Positions 1-12,000 of a stretch of DNA of 64,000 nt are shown one piece after another. Position 1 is the stretch's first letter. Each line of letters opens with the position of its first letter. This stretch comes from Imbricaverruca yamaguchii. Lineage: Eukaryota; Arthropoda; Thecostraca; Neoverrucidae. Where the stretch lies: the NCBI GenBank assembly GCA_034440575.1, contig JAOTOL010001640.1, forward strand, positions 1,961,501 through 2,025,500, in the 5' to 3' direction. The position numbers and the translations under genes were made by a program. The notes beneath the pieces were generated by a model. The model was not told where the DNA came from, searched no databases, and saw only the letters and a program-made list of their open reading frames with translations.

Positions 1-2990
1 CCTGCTTTTTACAATCAGAATTGTGTCTGCTTTTTACAATCAGAATTTGAGGAGAATTGCAATCCAATACCTTATGATCCACGCCACAATGGAGAGATCC
101 TAGCACGAATGGTAACATTCTGATGTCTTCGCTGCGCCATTGATGAAAGTTTAGTCAGGTCTAATAACACATTTAGATTGTTTACATGACGTAACCGTAC
201 ATACCAAAATTCTGGTAGGTTCTATTAGAATTAGCGCATATTTCTGGTGCCTCATCGGGGTTGGAACTAAAACATCTACTAGACCCGCTGTACTTTTTAG
301 CAACAATGTTCAATTGCTGCACGAAGAAAGTGATTGTTTGACAATGGCCTATGGCCGAAACGTCGCAATAAATATTTACATTTTTCCAACATTGAGTCGT
401 TCCTGGATCTAGAAGACAAATTTAGCTTCTAATATATCCACAACAATGATTGACCAGGAAATACAGCCATATCTGAACTACATACGTAGCAAATGTTCCA
501 CATGTATCATTTTTGAAGATCATGTCATTACTAATCAACGATTTATTGATAGAGCTTTTAAAAAAATTATTAGGATGTTCCCGAAAGCGAACTATGTACA
601 TGTTTCCTACCGCAAAAAAAAACAACAGTTAACTTCTAGCAGTTATACGTGGATTAAGCATTCGTGCGGTGGAATTGTCGACCTGTAGAACATAACCATC
701 GGCAGGCATCTGGGCGTTGAAATCGGTTTAATATTGTGGTTGCCGGCTAGGCATATGTTCGTTTCGGTGAGTGCGACCATATGAGCTTAGTTCGAATGTT
801 TACCGAAGGGTAAAATAAATTATAGTCTGGTATTTAGCGCAGCTGGCGAATGGGCCAGATCGTGCTTGGAGTTATACTTTACGATCTTGAAAATGGAACC
901 TTTGTATATTCCTATACGCGATCACTGATGCTGTTTTTCATATAACGGATACGAATTCATTTTGGTAAATTTGCAGCTGAAGGTAATTTGCGATTTATTA
1001 GAATTTGTTTGTTTATTGCTATGCTTATGAATGTGCTGAACGGTGGTTAAAATAATGTTTTTTTGTTAGGTGTGATGTCAAAATGAGCACAAGATGTCAA
1101 AATTTGCCACGGAATTAGTGTCAGTTAAAATGCTTTTGATGCATTTCATACTCAAAGTTGAGCCAATGGTGCAGGTACTTGCAACTGTGTATTTGTCATT
1201 TGCTTTGAAATTCATAATTTAGGAAGATGTATTTGGAATCAAGGAAGATATATTTGGAACTATTGCACACCACATCACATCATAGTTAATCGTTTTACCA
1301 AAAATTGTGTTGAGAAATGTTCATGTATCACTATTCTGTATTGGAAGCATTAACATGATGCTTATAAGTGAGATACTGTTAGAATGGAGACACAAATACT
1401 TCATAAGCATGCATCATGGAGAAGGATGTCAATACTTCTTGTAGAAGGATGTCAATTGAGTGTTCAGAAAGTGGTATTTTCCATCCTATTTAACAAATAA
1501 TTGATCACCATGCTGAACATGTAACCACTCATTTCCCATGCAAATACATACTTTTCAGTTGGGAGGACAAATACCAAATCTAAAATGGGCTTGGAGTCAG
1601 ATAATATAGCCTAAAAGTAATGGTCAAAATAAAGAGAGAATGCAACATAGCCTGACTTAACCTAGCCCAACCTTTCATGTCAGACAGGAAATCTTTCATG
1701 GAAAATTTCTCAGCAATTTTTGCTTTAAAAATGTTCAAATTAAAAACTCACACTAATATAACCTAACCTGTGCTAACCTGGACTGTTTTTTTTAAAGAAA
1801 AAAAACATACACATACACATTGAAAATGCTCTTGAAATGTTTCTGATTTAATTTTCTTTACCTGATGTGCTCACACAACATTGTCTGGGTGCAGAACAGC
1901 CACCCCAATACATGACTTTGACTGACATTTTTATTGAAAAGAAAGTTGAAGATTATGCTAACTTACAACAAAGGCATGACTTAACCTAGCTACCAAACCT
2001 AACTAGGTATATTTAAGAACCTCTAATGCTCATAGCCTCTTATTGATTCAAAACCGGATATAGGAATCAAAAGGAATAAATCAAATCAAAGGACACAAAA
2101 CCTCTAAATTTGGAGATTTGATTTTGTATTGGGTAAGTTAAGAACTTCTAATGGTCAAAGCCTCTAACCATTCAAATTATCTAAGATTGCAAAACATCTA
2201 AGATCTAAGATTCTTAAGACTCAAAAGTACAAACCATGAAAAGCTTTAGGTGTTCAGAACCTCAAAGGTACCAAAACATGGAATCTACAAAACTGCAATA
2301 GTTCAAACCATCTGATAGCAAACAAGTTCAGAACCTCTAGCAAGCAAAACCTCTAACATGTTCAAGCATATTAATAATATCTTTCCCTTGGAGAAGTGTT
2401 ATATTGCTCTAAAATGTGTCACTTAGTCAATACAATCTAAGCAAACATTTCCTTTCCAAGTTTTTGCATACAAACTTCACACCCTTCTCTCCCACACATA
2501 CAATTCAACCAGAATAGCATTTACCTGCCCAATGATTGCACCAAGTGCCTTGTACATGGTCACCAATTTTGTTGTAGTCCTTGATTTAGATGATTTTAAT
2601 GCATATTGCTTCTCAAGGTTTAGAGCTATTTTGCTCAGATATTTTGAACATTATGGTTTCTGAACCCTAGATGTTTTGAATGCTTTAGATATTTTGATTA
2701 TTAGATGCTTTGAATACTTTGAGGCTTCAAACTGTAGGTATCTTGATGCAGTAATAATTTTGAAGTGTTAGGTTTAATGAACAGTATGTTGATATGAACA
2801 TTTGGAGATTTGATGTCCATAAACATTGTATTAGAGATATAAATGCAGAGTTCATATGATGGAAAACCACATTTATTGATGGTTCTATAAATTCTTGAAT
2901 GTGTGGTCAAAATCAATATGTCCAGTGTGCATTTGATGCCATTCTTGAAGTTTATCTTGTAAATAAATTTCAATGTCTGTTTGTTCACAG
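1..2990. other. Upstream flank of COPB1, no gene recognised
   Basis: AT-rich DNA in which I see no convincing protein-coding exon. It holds scattered telomere-like CCTAACC/TTAACCTAG words around 1650-2000 and a degenerate repeat built on the words AACCTCTAA and CATCTAAGA at about 2000-2380, with a reverse-complement-like version (TTTAGAGC, ATGTTTTGAA, TTAGATGTTTTGA) at about 2600-2760. A segment at 1833-1925 recurs near 61.8 kb. A TTTGTTCACAG acceptor-like sequence ends at 2990, so an unlocated 5' non-coding exon and promoter of COPB1 probably lie in or before this stretch. Confidence 0.6.
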
Positions 2991-2998
2991 TGAAAGCC

Positions 2999-3086
2999 AT
3001 GGCAACAGAGCAGCCATGCTACACCTTGATTGCCTCACCATCAGATACAGAGCAGCCATCAGAACAGCAGCTGAAGTCTGACCTGG
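2999..3086 (+). CDS. COPB1: COPB1 coding exon 1
   Basis: Encodes residues 1-29 ([20 protein letters not shown] at the start), matching the beta-COP N-terminal CYTLI pattern. The donor is G|GTGAGT, phase 1. The exon itself probably starts at 2991, directly after TTGTTCACAG, giving 8 nt of 5' UTR in this exon and implying an upstream non-coding exon. Confidence 0.9.
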
Positions 3087-6000
3087 GTGAGTGACATTCC
3101 CTGTGCTAATGATGAGTGGTGTAATTTTGTTGTTGTATGTCATGAACAGTTGAATGGAATATGTATGGTATTGCACCATGTCATATGTTTGCTTGAAAAC
3201 AGAGCAGAAATAGTATATATTTTGTAAAATCTGCTGAAATGGTGGCATCTCATTTCAACCATTGATGGAGGAGGTTAGCACATTTCCAGGTATCATGTGT
3301 GGACAGAAGACACTGAAAAGCCAAGAGACAGGTTCTACTATGATATGATGTTCTTTCTGTCCGACAGCAACAATTGCAGTATTATATGTTGGAAACTAAC
3401 ATTGGAATATGATACTACATGGCCAGGTTATTTGAGCAACCACAACGGTCTTTCATTTTCTGTGATGCATATGTATGATTCATACTTTTTGTCTGGGGAT
3501 TTAATGCTGATCTGGCAGCAGGCTGCATCCATCAGAGTTTTATAATTTCAGTGATTGCTAAATGCCACTGGTAGTTGCTGATTTCACTTGTTGCATGTCA
3601 AATTAATTTCTTTAATGGTTCATCACATGTGTGCTGTAATTTTTTTTTTAATGGATGCAGCTGTGTCAGAACCAGACACAAGAACACAAGGGGTGCAGCA
3701 ACCCGACCATGGGCACATCTGCTGTGTATCATCTGTCTGTGCAGGGTTATTCATGGGAGCCACTCTTGTTGTGCCACAGAGACCGGCAACATCCGCGCCA
3801 AGACAGACGCACTAAAGAAATGCATCCACGCGATCCTGTCGGGCGAGAAGATCCCCGGCATCCTGATGACCGTCATCCGGTTCGTGCTGCCACTGCGCGA
3901 CCACACCATCAAGAAGCTGCTGCTCATCTTCTGGGAGATCGTGCCCAAAACGCTGCCTGACGGCAAGCTGATGCAGGAGATGATCCTCGTCTGCGATGCC
4001 TACCGCAAGGTCATTAGTTGGGGAATGGTGGCTACATCCAGGCCTGCACTTTCTGTTCAGACTCCCTGTCACTGCTGTTGATTAAGTGTGCTGGTGAACG
4101 AAGCCATGTGCCGTTTGTTAACCAGCCTTCATCATAAGGAGAGAATGCAAGTCACTGTGTGGTCCACACTGCCAGTCAGGCCTGCTGCTTACAGGGCTGG
4201 TATTGACTTCCATCTGGCTGTCAGAGCAGGTCTAACACCCATGTAATTGATACTGAGCTGATGCTGACAGTCACTCTGGAAGCTCTGACATTGGCAGAGC
4301 TGACACTGACAGAGCTGCTGCTAACAACTGATCTTTAATGCCGTAGCTGATGCTTGGTTGTTTGTAGCTTTATCTTGTGCCTTTTTTTGCACATCCGGGC
4401 CGCAAACATCCAGCGTTGCTTATAAATAAAAATGTAGAGAACAGTCTCTGAGATGTGTGGATCCGAACTCGTGACCACGATATAGCCCGAGGGCATCCCA
4501 CCCTACCCCTACCGAGGGCAAATCAGGGCACCGAACCTCTTAACCACTTGCCAGAAACGACTGTGATTCTGATGAGCCAGATGATCGACAAAGCCGACAC
4601 GAACAGAACTGGCGCCGACAGAGCTGATGTCGACATAGCTCGCCGACGTCAGCAGAACTGACGCCATCGGATTGGTCGGCGCCGAGCCAGCCTGACAGCC
4701 TTGTCCCCGTCCGCAGGACCTGCAGCACCCCAACGAGTACATCCGCGGCTCGACACTGCGCTTCCTGTGCAAGCTGAAGGAGCCGGAGCTGCTGGAGCCA
4801 CTGATGCCCGCCATCCAGTCGTGTCTGGAGCATCGGCACAGCTACGTGCGCCGCAACGCCGTCATGGCCGTCTTCACCATCTTCAGGTGGGCGTGAGGTG
4901 CCATCTTCACCATCTGCTGGCTCAGCTGTTGTAAAAATGAATCTGAAAGAACAAAAAAAAAGATGGATGACCCCAGCAGCCAGCCGGTGTGGACGTCGGC
5001 CTGTAAAGTACAAAACCAAACCGTCACTGTCTTTCAGCGTTGAGAGAAGTTGCTCTACTAGTGTATGGCTGCAGATTATTGTGCAAGCAATGGCTCTGCC
5101 TGGCTGTGACATTGACTGGCCGAACAGCAGGTGCTCTGATGGAGGGACGAGTAACCTAGGGGTAAGTTGCTCGTCTCACAATCGAAAGGCTGTGGGTTCG
5201 AGTCTCACTTGTCGCTACTCTTCGCCCGCGACCAATCGGCGCGAGAGATCGGCGACGCTACATGACTCAACGGTCGATGTGTCGTAAAACCGATAACCAG
5301 CCAGTGCTCTAATGGAGTGTTTGCTGCCCTGCTCTGTGGCGGCGTGGTGCCCTGTTCCGTTGCGGCGTAGTGCCGTCCCCCTCGCGCCCTTCCACTGACG
5401 CCGCCCGGCGCCGTCACCAGGAACTTCGACTTCCTGATACCGGACGCGCCGGAGCTGATCGCCAACTTCCTGGAGGGCGAGCAGGACATGTCCTGCCGGC
5501 GCAACGCCTTCATGATGCTCATCCACGCCGACCAGGACCGCGCGCTCACCTACCTGGCCTCGTGCATCGAGCAGGTCAACACGTTCGGCGACATCCTGCA
5601 GCTGGTGATCGTCGAGCTGATATACAAGGTGCGGCGGCCGTGCTCTCCGTTCGGGCTGAGGGGCGGGGATGGCCGAGTGGTTAAGGTGTCGGGCTATGGG
5701 TGCCAAAGGTCCCGGGTTCGACTCTAGCGCCACTCAGGACATTTCCCAATCCCGCGGCCCACCGGCGAAACAGTGGGCGGCGCCATTAGCCGTGAATGTG
5801 CATCAAGTGTGTCGTGAACCAACCAATAAACAAACAAACTGTTCGGGCTGAGGGCGGTCGGCCGGCCTGGCGGGCGGGGTGGCTGCCCGGTGGACTGCAA
5901 TGACTCGCCAGCTTGGAGTGCCTATTGGTCGCAGTGATAAATTATTTCCGTGATATAGTGTGGAACACACCACTTCTTGAACACTGAGTGGACATCCGTC

Positions 6001-9000
6001 CGAAAGAAGTGCCGATATTGTAATTCTTGATGCACGGCTGTGAAGTATTCATGTCTCATTCATTCATATTCATGTGTGACACTATCTCGTTCGTAGGTAT
6101 CATGCTTATGCTCACCACAGCCGATTCGGGATCGTGATATGCGAGCATCCAGAGATGGCGCAATTCTAGGGAAATGGATTACCCATGATGTGCTTTGGTA
6201 AACGATACCAGCTTATAATTACTGAGTGTATTATACCAGTATTTGCATCATTGTCTTTCGTATAGGTATCCGCCGCTATATGATCAACATGGTCGATGCA
6301 CCCTAAAGCCCCCCCCCCCCCAAGGTATAGGTATCCCCAAATTAGGTACCTCTCTTAATATAGACAGGACTGATAGTCATATGTATGCTACTGGCTTAAA
6401 GCCGAGTTTAGGGTCCTGGACAAGTATATTAAATGGCATTGTTTCATGGCAAATTACGACCTCCTGCTGCACTCATTTCACCATATCACATCTAACGAAA
6501 AGCCATTATTTTAACACTGAGTGGTTTTCCAGTTGGTTAGAACGATTGTGTTTCGTTAATGGTCATGGCTATGCCCGTTTTTGGTAGCTATAATGATGTC
6601 CTTTGATAGTACTGATTGTGTCCCTTTGGTGGTAATAGCTGTATTTGGGCGATGGCTATGAGTGGTAGTCTGGGTGCTACACGACCAATGTGGTCAATGC
6701 ACCCTAAAGCCCTAATAACTAACTAACTATGTGTGGTGGTGATGCGGGGAGGGGTCTTCTGTCTTAAACGAGCAAAAAATGGCATGTCAGTGGCCTGGCC
6801 TGACCCCACCTTCACGTTTGTCTAACCAGAGTCCTAAAATTACTTCACCATTAACTGTGTGGATGAAGAAAGAAGTTGCTTGGGAATAGTGAAAGATTGG
6901 AAGAAAATAAAGGATCGCAACTTAAGGATTAAAAAATCGGAATGCCTTTCACTTCTGTCACATGCATTTTACATTTCTTAGCAGTCGTGTATATAATGAC
7001 TGCCCACACATGTAGTACAATTGTAAAAACCTAAGACAAGGATGAAATAGCACAATTCCATTAACTGTGAATTTCCAGGCCACATGGTGAATTATTTTAC
7101 ACTGTGTCTAACTCAGAACTAAAATGGTCACATAGTGTGACCATTTTATAGTGTGACCACATAGTGTGACCACATGAGAAGTGTGACTCATCTGTCCTTA
7201 GAATATGGTTCTCATGGGCCTGGCCTTCCTCTTCTACCATGATTAAGGTCCTAAGCTGGCCACGGCCATCTTCGAAGTCATGTGCCTGGCCCACTGTGCA
7301 GCTGCGGCTGCACTCTATGTTCTCTATGTTCGGCCGCTGTGCGTGTGCCCGACAGTGAATCGTCCACGCTACGCTGGCTCGACGCATCCTTCACAGTCTG
7401 TGGTGTGTCGTGTTGGTGCCGGCTGACTGTCGACCAGCGTGGGAAAAGTGGTTCGCTGACCTGGAGTCGGAGAATAAAAAATTTGTATTGGAGCCCTCCA
7501 AGAAAAAGAAGATATTCCTGCCCATGGAGTCGGAGAATAAAAAAATAGCCTCAGACCCCACCCCCTAAAAAAACAGAAAGCTACTGGTGTCGGAGCCCCC
7601 CAAAAAGATGATTGCTGAAAAGCGTACAAGCCGCTTACTTACAAGCATACTTACACTCCTTTACTGGACCCTAAGTCACTTCAATTACGCCCACTTAATT
7701 CACTCGCACTTACTAGGTTTTTCTCCGGAAAGCTCTCAAAACTTTGTCTCAACCCGAGTATACCCAACCAATCGAGACAAAGATCTTCGCGCAAAGGGAA
7801 GCGGACAAAGCAGCGAGGCGAAACGCGCGGTCAAAGTGTGGTCGCTGTGTAAACATGACTGCAATATTTACACAATTTCAAGACCGCTGCTTGACCTCAA
7901 TTCCTGTCGCCTTTAATAGGAATTCATACGTCAATACGGTGTTACCTTTTTCTTCAGTTATATAGGAATCAATACACTGAAGATATATGTTCCTAATCAT
8001 GAAATTACGTTGTCTTTATCCTAGATCAAAACATGAATCGGGCGAGACCGTCCCAATAATTTGTTCATTCTCCTACTCTAGTACGGATATTGTCCTGTCC
8101 TAACGGCGACGTATCGAAGGGTGGTCAAATGATGAAATGATATATTTTTCGTAACTATTTTAAATGACGTCTAATTGTGACCATAAATGGCCCGGAGAAC
8201 GTAATAACTCCGTACATGCACAGTTACTGCAGTTGCTGATGTGATAAAACTACTATTCAGATGCTTTTCTCTTGATGGGTTACTGTAGTTTTGCGAATTG
8301 AGGTGGAATTCATACCAAAGTAACCCAAGGTCTTTTGCATTTTTTAAGCATTTACATGGCTCCCAAAAATAGGTCTTCTGCCATCAATGAAGTTCGCTAG
8401 CTGGTGCTATTTTATGCATTTCAATTCGAAATTGAATGCTCTATTTCATGAAATTAACAGAATTACTGAAAACTGTCTGAGATGTCCAGAATTACGTTCT
8501 CCGGTAGTCTCCGATTGGAATGCGGCTGGAGAACAGGACCTCGGGTCCGATATGCGAGTATATGACGTCGTTGTGCATATTTCGAGTTCCACTATGGTCG
8601 CAAGATATGGCAGCAAGACGAGAGGTTTCGTAATGGAGATTTTTGGTGTAACGCCAGTATTTCCCGGAATTATGAAGAAGAATCGTGGTATATTCCAATA
8701 TTTCCTTCTGAAGCGTCATTTCGACAGAATTCTGAAGACATACGAAAACCTAATCCCTCATATCTTTGTTATTTAGAATGAGACGAGATTGGCGCAAGCC
8801 GAATGACGATTCATCTGTGGTTACAGAGTGATTGTGCTGGGCCGCCGTCCTGCCAGTGTGAAAATATCCTGGAGAGTAATTGGCTGAGGTAATAACTAGT
8901 TCCGAAATTTACATTATTTTGTTCTCTATTGTTTCTATGCTATGTCGATGCTTTTGTTTCGTTCGGATTTGGAGGCATCGTGCACACCAACGATTACCTG

Positions 9001-12000
9001 AGTAACCCCCGCGAGTTCGGCCTTGATTGGGGCTTAGACTGAGCCAGGACATAGTTTGTTTGACACATGCACAATGCAATCGAAACAACCACCACAAACT
9101 TGTAGGTATTCTGATATAACATGATATGATTCCTGGCCAATTGACTGCAACCTGCATTTCATGCCTTATGACCTGCTATGCCATACTCTTCTGTTCTGTT
9201 GTCCAGGCTTCTAATTTGTATGATGGACTGGAAACTGCAACTGCATTGTTGGAGCTGTACTGAGATCCTGGAAGCAAAATGTCATCCATAAATTGGCACG
9301 TTTCATTCGGAGAATAAAAAAGTTCAACATTTGCAGTCACAATCCTGGAGAATAAAATGTCCTTAGGTCTCCATACTCCAGGAGAGGCCCAAAATTCTCA
9401 CCCTGCTGTCGACTGCTCTGCGCGTGCCCGGCAGTGAGCCGTCCATGCTGTGGGGGCTCGACGTCGCCTGCACAGCCTGTGGTGTGTCATGTTGCCGCCG
9501 GCTGATTGTCGACTGCTGTGCGCGTGCCCGGCAGTGAGCCGTCCATGCTATGGGGCTCGACGTCGCCTGCACAGCCTGTGGTGTGTCGTGTTGGTGCCGG
9601 CTGACTCGACTGCTGTGCGCGTGCCCGGCAGTGAGCCGTCCATGCTATGGGGGCTCGACGTCGCCTCCACAGCCTGGTGGTGTGTCGTGTTGGTGCCGGC
9701 TGACTGTCGACTGCTGTGCGCGTGCCCGGCAGTGAGCCGTCCATGCTATGGGGGCTCGACGTCGCCTCCACAGCCTGTGGTGTGTCGTGTTGGTGCCGGC
9801 TGACTGTCGACTGCTGTGCGCGTGCCCGGTAGTGAGCCGTCCATGCTATGGGGGCTCGACGTCGCCTGCACAGCCTGGGGTGGTGTCGTGCTGGCGCCGG
9901 CTGACCGCCGGCCGCCGGTTCGCAGGTGTGCCACACCAACCCTTCGGAGCGGTCGCGCTTCATCCGCTGCATCTACAACCTGCTGAACTCGACCAGCGCG
10001 GCGGTGCGGTACGAGGCCGCCGGCACCCTGGTCACGCTCAGCTCGGCTCCCACCGCTGTCCGGGTCAGTGGTGACCTGACCTGCCTTCCGGCTCAGATCC
10101 CGGCTGCGGTGTCAGCGATGTTGCCCCTACATTTTATCGGTTGCGCCCGTTGGCGGCTATGGAACATCACTGATGCCGTATCGATTATGTTTGGCTGCCT
10201 GTCGCCGTTTTTCTACGATTGTCTTAACTTGTGTGAATTATGAGCTGTTTACATTGTGACGTTTTTCATTTCTTTTCTCGAAGAGATTCAAATTGAGTGT
10301 GGTCCGTGACCTCTCGCCATGCTAGGCAGAGTGTGGTGCTGTGTGCCTGACCCTCGCCATGCTGGCCAGATAGTGTGGTGCAGTGTGCCTGACCCTCGCC
10401 ATGCTGGCCAGATAGTGTGGTGGTGGTGGGTGTCTGACCTCTCGCCATGCTGGCCTAGATAGTGTGGTGCTGTGTGCCTGACCCTCGCCATGCTGGCCAG
10501 AGAGTGTGGTGAGGTGTGCCTGACCCTCGCCATGCTGGCCAGATAGTGTGGTGCTGTGTGCCTGACCCTCGCCATGCTGGCCAGATAGTGTGGTGTGTGT
10601 GACCCTCGCCATGCTGGCCAGAGAGTGGGGGGTGTGCCTGACCCTCGCCATGCTGGCCAGATAGTGTGGTGCAGTGTGCCTGACCCCTCGCCTTGCCGAC
10701 CAGGCCGCGGCTAGCGCCTACATTGAGATCATACTCAAGGAGTCTGACAACAACGTGAAGCTGATCGTGCTGGACCGGCTGGTGGCGCTGCGGGAGCAGC
10801 CGAGCCACGAGCGCGTCCTCCAGGAGCTGGTCATGGACATCCTGCGCATCCTGGCCACACCCGATCTGGAGGTGAGGGTCGCGGCACCCCAGCTTATGGG
10901 TGTAGAAATGGAGACATTCTCCTCATCACTCCAGCTCACTCCAGCTTAGGCATTGGACATCAAGTAGATTGTTCAAGCTCCTTGGCCACTCCAGCTGAGG
11001 AGTGGGTTATGAACATAGTGTCAATTATGATGTGGTGGTAAATGTTGATGCTTTCCGATTCTTTGGACAGGCCATGGTTTTCCAACCTGCTATGTGTGGG
11101 AATGTAGCCTGATGTAATCATCAGGCATTTGAGCATGTTTCCCACTTTTGGTAGCATTTCAGCCATACATTTTGCACTTGCTCACTGTTAATGTCACTTG
11201 AGATAGTAGCATATTTTCACGTCCTATCCATGTATACAAGAAGCAGCCACATTTAATAGCAAGTTTAGTGAGTCGTTGGAGGATCCTGTATTACAGTAGA
11301 TTGTGAATGGAGTTGAATTGTGGTACATAATCTTTCCGAAGGTGGGGGTGGGGAGGCGAAAAAACGGGTATATCCGTTTTTACGTTAATTCTTTCCATTC
11401 AACACTCATAAGGTTAGTTTTAGGCTCGTTCATAGTTGGGGGACCGCTACCTCCTCTGCCGCCGCCGCCACCCTGGCTGCTGCACTATTGGAGTCAAACA
11501 TAACATCCAGTCTGCAGTGATATGCTAAGCTGACGCAATTGCGGTTCGTTGCGTACACTGTGCGTAAACGTACTGCGTTTGTCACAGTGCAGCGTGTACC
11601 TGTCTTAGTATCGTCTGTATGCCGGCCGACGTTGAAGCGTGACGTTTCGCCGACCGCCCACCCGATGGTCCACCCGTGTGGCATGTGCCCCTCCCCCACG
11701 GCCGATCGTGTTCCGGCTGCCGTCAGGTGCGCAGGAAGACGCTCGACCTGACCATGGACCTGGTCACATCGCGCACTGTGGAGGAGCTGGTGCTGGTGCT
11801 CAAGAAGGAGGTCACGAAGACGCACAATACGGTGGAGCACGAGGATATCGGAAAGTGAGAGCACCACTTGGGCTTTGTGTGCCGGCGATTCACCGTACCG
11901 GGCGTGGGATCGTGGACTGTGTCTGCCGTTCACGTGTGACGTTGCATGCATTGACTAGTGCTCAATCCAGACGTGGAATTATTTGTGTTGTTTATCGGCG

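Noticed and set aside
5663..5745. Functional leucine or serine tRNA gene
   Set aside because: Part of a dispersed element with target-site duplications and a second copy at 15.2 kb.
8387..8776. 129-codon plus-strand ORF as a gene
   Set aside because: Lies in COPB1 intron 4, lacks the G/C-ending codon bias of real exons here and has no motif I recognise.
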